Assembly: GCA_037045585.1 (NCBI GenBank)
Contig: JBAOIR010000089.1
Span: 3,176-67,175 of the forward strand
DNA: 64,000 nucleotides
From: SSF14 sp037045585
Lineage (GTDB): Bacteria; Actinomycetota; Acidimicrobiia; Acidimicrobiales; Microtrichaceae
Reading direction: 5' to 3'
Shown: piece by piece, positions 27,079 to 36,152 of the stretch
Layout: every line of letters starts with the position of its first letter
How positions within the stretch are numbered: the stretch's first letter is position 1
Notes under the pieces: model-generated
The model's database searches: none
What the model saw: only the letters and a program-made list of their open reading frames with translations
Told to the model about the DNA's origin: nothing
Position numbers and translations under genes: made by a program

Positions 27079-28467
27079 TCAGACGGGCGACGCGGGCGCG
27101 ACGAGCGGCCAGGGACGCTCGCGCTCGACGATCGCCGCGAGATCCAACAACAGCTGGTCCTCGTGATGACGGCCGATGATCTGCATGCCCACCGGCAGGT
27201 CGTCGAGCTGCTCGATCGGCACCGAGATCGCCGGGTTGCCGACGATGTTGGCCGGGATGGTGAGCGCCCCGTTGTTCTCGGGTCCCACCTGGCGGCCGCC
27301 GACGTGCTGGTTGAGGTAGGTGTCGGCGGCGAACGCGACGTCGGGGTTGGTGGCGCAGATGATGAAGTCGGCGTGGTCGAACACCTCGGCCATCCGCTCG
27401 TTGGCGTTGGTGCGGGCGATCTCGGTGTTGGCCATCATCTGCAGGTTGAACTGATCGGTCGCGATGTGCAGGCCGAACGCGATCTCGAGGGTCAGGTCGT
27501 CCTTGCGCTCGGGATACGCGTCGCCGAGCTCTCGGAGCAGCTGCGACAGGTTGGCGAGCGCCCATTCGTAGCCCAGGCCCGGAAGCGCGACCGGCACGTC
27601 GACGAGTTCGAGGCCGGCGTCGCGGGCCAGGGCCTCGCCGGCGGCGCGGACCCGCTCCTCCACCTCGGGTCGTACGACAGCGACGCCCAGGTTCGGGGCG
27701 ATCACCGCACGTTTGCCCTTGAGGGAATGTGTTCCGAGGTCGCGTTCCCATCCGTCGATCTTCGGGAGCGAGTAGGGATCGCGCATGTCGAAGCCGGTCG
27801 TGACGTCGTACCAGCGGCACACGTCGCGGACCGAACGGGCCATCGGGCCGGTGACGACCGTCATCGGATGGATCTCGGTGAACGGACCCCGGGGGATGCG
27901 CCCGGCGGTGCCCTTCATGCCGACGAGGCCGTTGAACGCGCCCGGGATGCGGATCGAGCCACCGCCGTCACCGCCGGTGGCGATCGTGACGAGGCCCCCG
28001 GCGACGGCGGCGGCTGAACCACCCGACGAGCCACCGGCGGTCCGGCCGATCTGCCACGGGTTGTGCGTGACGCCGTACAGCTTGTTGACGCTGACGTTGA
28101 GACCGCCGAACTCGCTGGCGTTGCACTGCCCGACCGGCACCATGCCGGCATCGAGGAGGCGTTCGACGTGGAGGCTGGTGTGCTCGGCGACCTCGCCCTG
28201 GAGGGCCACCGAACAGCGGTCGTTGGCCCACCCCTCGACCGGCGTGAGCGCCTTGATGCCGAGCGGCACCCCGCCGAACGGCTGGGAGACGTCGGCCTGC
28301 TTCGCTGCCGCCAGTGCCCGCTCGGGGTCGAGGGTCGTGAACGCGTTCAGCTCGCTGGTCTCGATCGCCGTCAGGGTTGCCTCGAGCTCCTCGACCGGTG
28401 ATCGGTCGCCCGAACGGAACGCGTCGACGAGTGAAACGGTGTCGCCCAACCAGGGTGTGTCAGCCAT
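27079..28467 (-). CDS. Amidase-signature hydrolase
   Basis: 462 residues with the complete Ser-cisSer-Lys triad: Lys in PLGIKALTPVEG (near residue 74), cis-Ser in GRTAGGSSGGSAAA (~148), nucleophile Ser in GGDGGGSIRIPGAFNGLVG (~173). The family hydrolyses amides from aryl amides to fatty amides; substrate unknown. Its sequence is unlike the allophanate-hydrolase-type amidase at 58.9 kb. Divergent from the thioesterase gene at 28515. Confidence 0.9.
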   Translation of the reverse strand: MADTPWLGDTVSLVDAFRSGDRSPVEELEATLTAIETSELNAFTTLDPERALAAAKQADVSQPFGGVPLGIKALTPVEGWANDRCSVALQGEVAEHTSLHVERLLDAGMVPVGQCNASEFGGLNVSVNKLYGVTHNPWQIGRTAGGSSGGSAAAVAGGLVTIATGGDGGGSIRIPGAFNGLVGMKGTAGRIPRGPFTEIHPMTVVTGPMARSVRDVCRWYDVTTGFDMRDPYSLPKIDGWERDLGTHSLKGKRAVIAPNLGVAVVRPEVEERVRAAGEALARDAGLELVDVPVALPGLGYEWALANLSQLLRELGDAYPERKDDLTLEIAFGLHIATDQFNLQMMANTEIARTNANERMAEVFDHADFIICATNPDVAFAADTYLNQHVGGRQVGPENNGALTIPANIVGNPAISVPIEQLDDLPVGMQIIGRHHEDQLLLDLAAIVERERPWPLVAPASPV

Positions 28468-28514
28468 GGCAGGAGAGCGTAGAGGGTGTTCCGCATCCCC
28501 TAGCCTGATCCTCG

Positions 28515-29351
28515 ATGGATGCCCTCGAGTTCCTCGGATTGCAGCCGACCCACAACCCCAATCGGTGGGTCCTCCCGGTGGTGCCAGGGCTGGCGACGGC
28601 CGGCCGGTTCCTCTTCGGTGGCTGTGCGCTCGGCGCCGCGATCTGCGCGATGGAAGAGGTCACGGGTCGTCCGGTCATCTGGGCGACGGGGCAGTACCTC
28701 TCGTTCGCGATGGCCGGTGAGATCATGGACGTCGACGTCACGATCGCCACCTCGGGCCACTTCACGACGCAGGCTCGCGTCGTCGGCCACGTGGCCGATC
28801 GCGAGATCCTCACGGTGAACGCCGCGCTCGGCACCCGACCGCTCGAAGCGACCGGGCAGTGGGCGGTCCGCCCCGACGTGCCGACGCCCGACCAGTGCGA
28901 ACAGCGGGCGTCGCGATGGGACGTCGGCGACACGATCATGGAGCGCATGGAGATCCGCCTGGCCAAGGGGCGGCAGTGGGAGGACCTCGACGGCACGCCG
29001 TCCGCCGACGGCAACTCCGCCCTGTGGATCCGCATGCCGGATCTTGCGATGTCGCCGGCGACGCTGGCGGTGCTCGGCGACTACGTGCCGTTCGGCATCG
29101 CCCAGGCGCTCGGCCGTTGGACCCGGGCCAACAGCCTCGACAACACCCTTCGCATCCTCAACAACCGTCCGGACGACACCGGCGATGGGTGGGTGCTGCT
29201 CGACATCCGTGTGCACGGGGTGCTCGACGGGTTCGGCCACGGCCTCGTCCACCTGTGGGCCGAGGACGGTCGGCTGCTCGCCACCGCCAGCCAGTCCGCC
29301 ATCGTGCGTGAACTCACCGAGTCCGGTGACATGCCGGCTCGCAAGGCCTGA
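28515..29351 (+). CDS. Acyl-CoA thioesterase-family protein
   Basis: 278 residues. The N-terminus LATAGRFLFGGCALGAAICA and the mid block VIWATGQYLSFA are typical of actinobacterial TesB-like two-hotdog thioesterases. The second repeat has DNTLRILNNRPDDTGDGWVL and a conserved ending ATASQSAIVRE. Probably hydrolyses acyl-CoA thioesters. Six bases separate it from the following dehydrogenase gene. Confidence 0.82.
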   Translation: MDALEFLGLQPTHNPNRWVLPVVPGLATAGRFLFGGCALGAAICAMEEVTGRPVIWATGQYLSFAMAGEIMDVDVTIATSGHFTTQARVVGHVADREILTVNAALGTRPLEATGQWAVRPDVPTPDQCEQRASRWDVGDTIMERMEIRLAKGRQWEDLDGTPSADGNSALWIRMPDLAMSPATLAVLGDYVPFGIAQALGRWTRANSLDNTLRILNNRPDDTGDGWVLLDIRVHGVLDGFGHGLVHLWAEDGRLLATASQSAIVRELTESGDMPARKA

Positions 29352-29357
29352 CCGACG

Positions 29358-30299
29358 GTGCTCGTCGTCTACCACGGCGAGGCGGGCCCCCGTCAGGTCC
29401 AGCGCTTCGCCGAGGTCGCCGACCGGCACGGCCTGCGCATCGAGGTGTGTTCGCCGACGCAACCGGAGCGGCTCGCCGAGCTGCTGCCGGAGATGGACGC
29501 GTGGTGGCACGTCCTCACGCCGATCACCGCCGAGCATCTCGACGCGGCGCCCCGGCTGCGGATCGTCCACAAGTGGGGCGTGGGCGTGAACACCATCGAC
29601 GTCGCCGCGGCGACCGAGCGTGGTGTGGCCGTCACCAACATGCCCGGGTCGAACGCCGCGGCGGTCTCCGAGGCGACGCTCCTGCTGATGCTGTCGGTGC
29701 TGCGGCAACTGCCGACCTTCCACACCGAGACCGTCTCCGGCCGGGGCTGGTCGATCCCGCCGAACGTGGGGGAGCGCAACCGTGAGCTCGCCGGTTCGAC
29801 GGTCGGCCTCGTCGGCTACGGCGACATCGCGCAGCGCCTCGGCTCGGTGCTCACGGCGCTCGGCGCAACGGTCGTCCACCATGCTCGACGTGCCGACCGG
29901 CCGGGGTGGTTGCCCCTCGACGACCTGCTCGCAATGAGTGACGTCGTGTCGTTGCATGTGCCACTCACGCCCGAGACCGAGCTGCTCCTCGACGCCGATC
30001 GGATCGCACGCATGCGACCGGGTGCGGTACTCGTGAACACGGCTCGGGGTGGGCTCGTCGATCTCGACGCGTTGCACGCGGCGCTCGACGCCGGGACGCT
30101 GTCGGGTGCCGGTCTCGACGTGTTCCCCGACGAGCCCTGGGACGCCCGGCACCCGATCAGCGAGCATCCCCGGGTGGTCGTCACGCCCCACGTCGCATGG
30201 CTGACCTGGGAGACGCTCGAGCGCTCGCTCGACCTCGCCGTGGCCAACGTTCTGGCGATCCGCGACGGGCAGCCGCTCGCCCACGTCGTCACCGGCTGA
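29358..30299 (+). CDS. D-2-hydroxyacid dehydrogenase, NAD-dependent
   Basis: 313 residues. The Rossmann fingerprint is TVGLVGYGDIAQRLGSVL (GxGxxG). Catalytic residues follow the family order: Arg in LVNTARGGLVD, a carboxylate in DVFPDEPWD, and His in VVVTPHVAWLT. LRIVHKWGVGVNTIDV is the substrate-side loop. Reduces 2-oxoacids or oxidises D-2-hydroxyacids; specificity unknown. The GTG start is inferred from spacing to the thioesterase stop. Confidence 0.88.
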   Translation: MLVVYHGEAGPRQVQRFAEVADRHGLRIEVCSPTQPERLAELLPEMDAWWHVLTPITAEHLDAAPRLRIVHKWGVGVNTIDVAAATERGVAVTNMPGSNAAAVSEATLLLMLSVLRQLPTFHTETVSGRGWSIPPNVGERNRELAGSTVGLVGYGDIAQRLGSVLTALGATVVHHARRADRPGWLPLDDLLAMSDVVSLHVPLTPETELLLDADRIARMRPGAVLVNTARGGLVDLDALHAALDAGTLSGAGLDVFPDEPWDARHPISEHPRVVVTPHVAWLTWETLERSLDLAVANVLAIRDGQPLAHVVTG

Positions 30300-30314
30300 G
30301 CGGCGGGCTGCGAC

Positions 30315-30740
30315 GTGGTCGAGATCGGCGAGGACCTCCGCCTGAGTCGCAGTGTGGTGATCCCCGCGGCCGAGCTCGAGTGGCGCTTCAGCGCCTCGGG
30401 CGGACCCGGTGGCCAGCACGCCAACACCTCGAACACCCGTGCCGAGGTCGTGTTCGACATCGCGTCCTCACCGTCGTTGTCCGAGCCGATCCGGGCGCGC
30501 CTCGTGGCGAAGCTCGGGCCGGAGGCGAGTGCCGTCAGCTCCGAGCAGCGGTCGCAGTACCAGAACCGTCGTGCGGCGCTGCAGCGTCTCGAGACGATGC
30601 TGCAGCGGGCGATGGTCGTGCCCCGGCGCCGGGTCGCCACCAAACCGACCCTCGGTTCGAAGAAGCGACGGCTGGAGGACAAGCGCCAACAGTCGGAGCG
30701 CAAGGCCAACCGTCAACGCCCTCCCCGCGATCACGACTGA
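30315..30740 (+). CDS. arfB: Ribosome rescue peptidyl-tRNA hydrolase
   Basis: 141 residues. SASGGPGGQHANTSNTRAE at 26-44 holds the GGQ loop that cleaves peptidyl-tRNA on stalled ribosomes. The basic tail (KPTLGSKKRRLEDKRQQSER) enters the empty mRNA channel. The length suits ArfB/ICT1 and not a release factor, which would need codon-recognition domains. The GTG start lies 15 bases after the dehydrogenase stop. Confidence 0.92.
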   Translation: MVEIGEDLRLSRSVVIPAAELEWRFSASGGPGGQHANTSNTRAEVVFDIASSPSLSEPIRARLVAKLGPEASAVSSEQRSQYQNRRAALQRLETMLQRAMVVPRRRVATKPTLGSKKRRLEDKRQQSERKANRQRPPRDHD

Positions 30741-30804
30741 CGTGAGCCATCAGAACCGGTGGGACGGCAGAACAGGTGGGTCGGCGCCGATCTAGGGTTC
30801 GGGC

Positions 30805-31791
30805 ATGTCTCGCTCCGCTGATCACCGATATGGCATGACCATCCCCTTCGACCACGTGCCCCTGCCCGAGCAGCGGGAGTGGGTCGAGGAGCTCGTCGAC
30901 CTCGGATACACCGACGTGTGGTCGTCGGAGGCGAACGGCGCCGATGCGTTCACTCCACTGGCGTTGGCGTCGGTGTGGGCTCCGTCGCTGCGGCTCGGCA
31001 CGGCGATCGTGCCGGCCTACACCCGTGGTCCGGCGACGCTCGCGCAGCAGGTGGGGACGATGGCCGCGGCCGCACCGGGCCGGTTCGTCTTCGGTGTCGG
31101 GACGTCCTCGAACGTGATCGTCGAGAAATGGAACGGGCTGGACTTCGACGAGCCCTACCTGCGAACCCGTGACACCGTGCGCTTCCTGAAGGACGCCCTC
31201 ACGGGCGCCAAGACCGACATGGACGGCACCGGGTTCTCGAGCCACGGATTCCGGCTCGGCGTGCCCGTCCCCGACGGCAGGGTGCCGATCCTCGTCGCGG
31301 CTCTGCGCGAAGGGATGTTGAAGATGGCGGGCCGCGAGGCCGACGGCGCGATCATCAACTGGTTGTCCGCCGACGATGTTTCGACCGTCGCTCCCATCGT
31401 GCAGGCGGCGTCGCCCGACGGTACGCCGAAGGAGGTCGTGGCCCGCATCTTCGTGGCGCCGACCACCGATCGCGAGCTCGTCCACAAGTTCGGTCGCGTC
31501 GCGATCGCCGCGTACCTCAACGTGCCGGTCTACGCGGCGTTCCACGACTGGATGGGCCGCGGCGAGATGCTGACGCCGATGTGGGACGCGTGGAAGGCCG
31601 GCGACCGCACGGCGGCGCTCGAAGCCATCCCCGACCAGCTGGTCGACGACCTCATCGTGTGGGGGTCGCCCGAGGAGTGCCGCGAGCACATCGGCCGCTA
31701 CGTGGAGAACGGCGTCACCACCCCGGCCCTGGCGATCCTCCCGTTCGGCCTCGACCAGCGCCAGGCCATCCGCGACCTCGCGCCGTCCTGA
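30805..31791 (+). CDS. LLM-class (F420-type) oxidoreductase
   Basis: 328 residues, luciferase-like TIM barrel. LGYTDVWSSEANGADAF and LRLGTAIVPAYTRGPATLA are the standard cofactor-side segments, and FVFGVGTSSNVIVEKWNG is typical of F420-dependent actinobacterial members. KMAGREADGAIINWLSA closes the barrel. Whether it uses F420 or FMN, and its substrate, are not determined. Convergent with the carotenoid oxygenase gene. Confidence 0.87.
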   Translation: MSRSADHRYGMTIPFDHVPLPEQREWVEELVDLGYTDVWSSEANGADAFTPLALASVWAPSLRLGTAIVPAYTRGPATLAQQVGTMAAAAPGRFVFGVGTSSNVIVEKWNGLDFDEPYLRTRDTVRFLKDALTGAKTDMDGTGFSSHGFRLGVPVPDGRVPILVAALREGMLKMAGREADGAIINWLSADDVSTVAPIVQAASPDGTPKEVVARIFVAPTTDRELVHKFGRVAIAAYLNVPVYAAFHDWMGRGEMLTPMWDAWKAGDRTAALEAIPDQLVDDLIVWGSPEECREHIGRYVENGVTTPALAILPFGLDQRQAIRDLAPS

Positions 31792-31792
31792 T

Positions 31793-31881
31793 TGGCCTCG
31801 GCCAGACAGACGCCGAGGTACCGGAGCGTTAGCAGGGAGCGCAGCGACCGTGCCTAGCGGAGGTGGCCTCGGCCAGACAGA
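31793..31881. repeat. 18-bp direct repeat flanking an imperfect hairpin
   Basis: TGGCCTCGGCCAGACAGA occurs at 31793-31810 and again at 31864-31881. Between them is a near-palindrome (CGTTAGCA...TGCCTAGCG). The second copy encodes the last residues of the minus-strand carotenoid oxygenase. The segment sits between convergent genes and may end transcription. Confidence 0.6.
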
Positions 31882-33258
31882 AAGTTCCCGTGGAAGCCGA
31901 ACGGCACCCGCTGGGGGAGGAGCACCTCGCACACCGGCCCGGCCGTGACGTCGCGGGCGTCGAGCACCACGAGGCGCGACGTGCTGTCGGCGAGGTCGGT
32001 GACGATGTTGAGGAGCCACCCGTCGTTCTCGGCGCTCCCGTCGGGATCGGCGGCGAAGACGGCCTCGCCGGCCACGGTGGACGCTCCGTAGCGGTAGGTC
32101 TCGCTCGTGCCGGCATCGAGGTCCCACGCCGTCACCCCGTCGACGCTGATGACCGGGCCCGGATCCATCGCGGCGACGTAGCCGTAACGGTTGCGGGTTC
32201 CGGCATACGCGTCGTTGATCCGAGGGAAGTCGCCGTTGCGGTCGTCGAGCTGTTCGGTGCGCACCGAACCGTCGGCGCCGACGTGCCAGCGGTGCAGCAT
32301 CGGCTGCACGTCGGCGGCCGGAGCCGGGTCGTCACCGAACGAGATCGGCATCGCCGTGGAGCGGCACCCGTCGATCACGAGCCCGCCGTCGTCGGCATCC
32401 CAGGCGTTGAGGAAGTGGAACACGTAGAACGGGTCGACGTCGGTCCAGCGGACGTCCTCGTTGGTGCCGAACCGGGGCATCACGCCGATCCGGGCGCCGT
32501 GCTCGGGCTCCCAGCGGACACCGGCGCCGCCCGCCATCATCGCCGACACGTCGAACACGGCTGGCAGGTCGAAGAAGACCACGCTCGTTGCCGTGACCAC
32601 GAAGTCGTGCATCATGACCGCCCGCGGGATCTCGATGTCGGCCGAGTGGACGAGTCGGCCGCCGGCATCGGCCACGTGGTACCGGAGGAAGGGCGGGAAC
32701 GGCGAGTAGCCGAAGAAGTGCAGTTCGCCGGTCGCCGGGTCGAACTTGGGGTGCGCCGTCATCGCTCCGAGCAGGGCGCCGTCGTAGTCGTACTCGCCGA
32801 GGGTCGACAGGTCGGCGGCCAGCTCGGTGGGCGGGCTGGCCTCCATGAGGGCGAGGAGTCGGCCGGCGTGCTCGACGATGTTGGTGTTGGCCGTGTGCTT
32901 CATCATGCCGCCCTCGGCCATGACCTCCGGCGACGGCAGGATGAACTCGCTCAGACCGCCGTACAGGGCGCGGCCGGCGGCGCGCGGTGAGCAGCGCCCG
33001 TGACTCGACCCAGCGGTTGGCGTACGACGCCGTTCCGTCGGCGAGGTCGATGCCGTGCACCATGCCGTCGCCGTCGAACACGTGGTAGCGGGCGATCGGG
33101 TCGAACTGCGGGTTCGGACCGTTGCGCAGGTAGCGGCCGCGGAGGCCGGCGGGCAGCTCGCCGATGATCGGCAGATCGGTGGCGGTGACCTCGCCGTGGA
33201 TCGGCTCGAAGGCGCCGCTGAGGTAGGGGTTCACCACGGGATCGGTGTCGAGACTCAT
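31854..33258 (-). CDS. Carotenoid cleavage oxygenase-family protein
   Basis: About 468 residues, RPE65/CCO beta-propeller dioxygenase that cleaves carotenoid or stilbene-type double bonds with Fe(II). The N-terminus GRYLRNGPNPQFDP and HVFDGDGMVHGIDL is diagnostic. The four iron His lie in MKHTANTN, AHPKFDPATGELHFF, VMMHDFVVTA and FGFHGNF. One indel near 32985 splits the gene. Start at MSLDTDPV. It lies just downstream of the mug-like gene, same strand. Confidence 0.88.
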
Positions 33259-33277
33259 GGGTGAACAGCGTAAACCT

Positions 33278-34005
33278 TCATCCCCCGTCGGCGTCGGCCA
33301 AACGTCGTACAACCGCGAAGTGGTCGGCGAGGTCGTGCACGGTCACATGGGCATTGAGCCCCGACGGATTCGGCATGACGTACACGGGCCGGCCGCCGAA
33401 CAGGGCCGGCTGTACGCCTGCCACCGCAGTCCGATCGATGGCGGCGCGCCAGCCCGACAACCCGACGATGCAGACGATCCGTGGCTGCAGCCAGGCAACG
33501 GTCCGTTCGAGCCGGGCCGCCCCGGACGCGGTACTCGTCGCGGTCGAGCTCGTCGGCCCGCGCCGTCGCCCGCTTGACCAGGTCGGTCATGCCGACCCCG
33601 TGGGACACGAGCGCGTCGTGGGGATCGTGGGGCACCGTCACGAGTCCCGCCTCGGTGGCGGCGGGCCAGAACCGATTCCCCGGCCGGGCGAACCCCGAGC
33701 CCACGTCGGCGGAGTACACGCTCGGGTTGAGGCCGACGAGCAGCACCCGCATCGAACCGTCGACCGTGTCGGCCAGGGTGCGGGCCCGTCGCCAGCGGCG
33801 ACGCGATCGCGACACGGGTTCGAACCCCGCCGCCGGTCATGGTCGCGTCCAGCAGTTCGCGCGGCCAGGTGGCCGCCGCATCGACCGGTACCTCGGCCAC
33901 GGCTCCCACCTCGAGCGACCGATGAGTGGCCCAGAGCTCGAGTGGCACCTCGGGGCGCGGCCCCGACCCGAGGATCGGGCCGAGGTCCGTCGGCTGAGCG
34001 CCCAC
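33278..34005 (-). CDS. mug: G:T/U mismatch-specific DNA glycosylase (Mug-like) with N-terminal extension
   Basis: About 242 residues. The glycosylase core shows VLLVGLNPSVYSADVGSGFA followed by RPGNRFWPA (active-site NP-x-x-Y and base pocket), VGMTDLVKRAT, and PVYVMPNPSGLNAH, the C-terminal active-site block. The first ~60 residues (LGPILGSGPRPEVPLELW ... ELLDATMTGGG) are an extension beyond the canonical Mug. Indels near 33500 and 33820 break the frame. Start chosen at GTG 34005, just after the SDR stop. Removes uracil or thymine from mismatches with G. Confidence 0.8.
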
Positions 34006-34010
34006 GATGG

Positions 34011-34760
34011 TCAGCTGCCGGTGAGCCGGCGCTGCAGCTTGCGCATGCCGCCGATCCAACGGTCCGGCGATGTGGCCTTGTTGACCTGGTACTCGGCGAC
34101 CTCGGGGTGGGGGAGGATGAGGAACCGCTCGTCGCGCAACCCGTCGACCACGACGTCCGCCACGAGGCTCGGTTCGACGATCCCCATCAGCTCGACGACC
34201 TTGGCGGACTCCTCCCCGGCGTCGATGCCACCCATGAGCATCGGCGTGCGAACGCCCTGCGGACAGAGACAGGACACCTTGAGCCCGTCGTCGCCGTGAG
34301 TGATCGCCAGCCACTCGGCCAGGCCGACGGCGGCGTGTTTGGTGGCGCTGTACGGCGCGTCGCCCAGGTTGGTGAGGAGGCCCGCCGCCGACGCGGTGAC
34401 GAGCAGGTACCCCTCGCCACGGGCGCGGACCGACGGCAACAGCGCCCTGGCGGCGTTGACGGTGCCCATGACGTTCACGTCCCACGTCCGGCGCCACACG
34501 TCGTCGGGGGCGTCGACGCCGAGGCCGGTCGCGACGCCGGCGTTGGAGCAGTACAGGTCGATCGGGCCGTGTTCGGCCTCGACGTCGCGGACGAGGGCTG
34601 CGACCGCCTCGGCGTCGGTCACGTCGACCGTGCGATCGGCACCCCGAAGGTCGACACCCACGACGACCCGTGGCGACTCCCGGCCGAACCGTTCGACGAG
34701 CGCTGCGCCGATGCCCGAACCCGCGCCGGTCACGACGACGACCTTGTCACGCAGCTCCAC
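34011..34760 (-). CDS. Short-chain dehydrogenase/reductase
   Basis: 249 residues, classical SDR: VVVTGAGSGIGAALVERF (cofactor loop), CSNAGVATG, catalytic Ser in LLVTASAAGLL, and Tyr/Lys in YSATKHAAVGLAEW. Arg after the first strand (VDLRGADRT) hints at NADP(H) or NAD with an acidic residue nearby, ambiguous. GTG start three bases after the LLM stop, so co-transcribed with it. Confidence 0.9.
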   Translation of the reverse strand: MELRDKVVVVTGAGSGIGAALVERFGRESPRVVVGVDLRGADRTVDVTDAEAVAALVRDVEAEHGPIDLYCSNAGVATGLGVDAPDDVWRRTWDVNVMGTVNAARALLPSVRARGEGYLLVTASAAGLLTNLGDAPYSATKHAAVGLAEWLAITHGDDGLKVSCLCPQGVRTPMLMGGIDAGEESAKVVELMGIVEPSLVADVVVDGLRDERFLILPHPEVAEYQVNKATSPDRWIGGMRKLQRRLTGS

Positions 34761-34762
34761 GG

Positions 34763-35794
34763 TCAGCCCCCGATCGCCGCGGTCATCGTCGCGTCGACGA
34801 CGGCGAGGCGATCGTCGCCCCACGGCAACGGCATCACCACCGGGTGGTCGACCCCGGCGTCACGGTAGGCCTGGACCGCAGCGGTGACGTGGGCGGCATC
34901 GCCCACGATGTCGATGGCGCCGATCATCTCGTCGGACACGGCGGCCAACGCCGCGTCACGATCTCGGGCGGCGTGGGCGGCCCGCACGGCATCGACCTCC
35001 GAGCCGAAACCGGCGCGGCGGAAGGCCGCGGCATAGGAGTCGACCACGATGTAGCTGAACAGGTCCTTCTGGGCCGGCACCCGGGCGGCGTCGAGGTCGG
35101 TGACGCCCACGTGCACGTAGGCGTAGACCGTGCAGCTTCCCGGCTCCCGACCCGCAGCGGCCTCGGCGGCGCGAACCTGCTCGACACACCATGGGACCGC
35201 GCTCGCTGGCAGGTAGTTGAGCAGCACCCCGTCGGCGAGTTCGCCGGCGAGTGCCAGCATCTTGGCGTTGAGCGCGCCGATGACGAGGCGGGGACGGCGT
35301 TCGCCCGCTCGCAGGCCCAGGCGGAACTTGCGACAGGAGTAGAAGTCGCCGTCGAAGGTGACGGGCTCGCCACTCAGGCACTCGCGGGCGAGCGTGAGGT
35401 ACTCGCGGGTCTGGGCGAGGGGCCGGTCGCCGTAGGTGGCGCCGTGCCAGCTGCCCACCACGACCGGCGACGAGATGCCCACACCGAGCAGCACGTCGAC
35501 GTCGGGTCGCAGCGCCTGGAGTGTGGCCGCTCCCATGACGGCGAGCATCGGAGTGCGGAGCTGCAGGGCCAGCACACCGGTGCCCAGTGACAGCGTCGGC
35601 TGTTCGGCGCTCAGCGATCCGAGCACGGCGAACGCCTCCGGACCGGTCGTCTCGGCGACCCACAACGACGAGTACCCGAGCTCGGTGGCGCGCCGCGCCG
35701 TCGACGACCACACCGACGGTGGCTGGGTCATCAGGCTGGCGAGCGTGACCCCGAGTGGGGGGTGCGGGGCGGACGAATCAGGGTCCTGATGCAT
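34763..35794 (-). CDS. LLM-class (F420-type) oxidoreductase
   Basis: 343 residues. Luciferase-like barrel with LGYSSLWVAETTGPEAF, LSLGTGVLALQLRTPMLAVM and VLLGVGISSPVVVGSWHG, then RRPRLVIGALNAKMLALAGE. Similar family to the protein at 30.8 kb but clearly divergent. First gene of a four-gene minus-strand run (LLM, SDR, mug, carotenoid oxygenase). Substrate unknown. Confidence 0.87.
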   Translation of the reverse strand: MHQDPDSSAPHPPLGVTLASLMTQPPSVWSSTARRATELGYSSLWVAETTGPEAFAVLGSLSAEQPTLSLGTGVLALQLRTPMLAVMGAATLQALRPDVDVLLGVGISSPVVVGSWHGATYGDRPLAQTREYLTLARECLSGEPVTFDGDFYSCRKFRLGLRAGERRPRLVIGALNAKMLALAGELADGVLLNYLPASAVPWCVEQVRAAEAAAGREPGSCTVYAYVHVGVTDLDAARVPAQKDLFSYIVVDSYAAAFRRAGFGSEVDAVRAAHAARDRDAALAAVSDEMIGAIDIVGDAAHVTAAVQAYRDAGVDHPVVMPLPWGDDRLAVVDATMTAAIGG

Positions 35795-35957
35795 CTCGGC
35801 ACCCTATCTGGGGTAGGAAGTGGTCGCCCGGGGACGTGCATTCGTGTCCGGTCAGTTACAGCAGTGTGAACTGGGTCGCAGATGGGCCAATTGACCCTCG
35901 ACAGCCACGCCGCTGAGCGTATGCTGACGACACCAACCCAGGCCCAGCGGAGGAACG

Positions 35958-36128
35958 ATGACCGAGACCCGTGACACCGAATCCATCAGTGAGGCCGTCG
36001 CTCTCATCGATCGCGGCCTCGGCGACATCTCCGAACGGTCACTCGTGTCGTCGGCGGAGATCGCCGACCTCCTGCTCGATGTTCGCACGCTCCTGACCCG
36101 CGTCGACGTCCTGTCGATCCAGAACTGA
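35958..36128 (+). CDS. Small acidic helical protein, function unknown
   Basis: 56 residues, MTETRDTESISEAVALIDRG to the end LSIQN. Good ribosome site (GGAGGAACG) before the ATG. Sequence is Leu/Asp/Glu-rich with heptad-like spacing (ADLLLDVRTLLTRVDVL), suggesting a small helical bundle or adaptor. I do not recognise a family. It stands alone between two minus-strand genes, which makes a chance frame less likely given the ribosome site. Confidence 0.6.
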   Translation: MTETRDTESISEAVALIDRGLGDISERSLVSSAEIADLLLDVRTLLTRVDVLSIQN

Positions 36129-36152
36129 CGCCGTCGGCGCTGTCGGCGTCGA

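Noticed and set aside
33817..33838. GGTTCGAACCCCGCC resembling a tRNA T-arm
   Set aside because: It lies inside the coding sequence of the Mug-like glycosylase (GGGFEPV) and has no acceptor stem, anticodon arm or D-arm around it.
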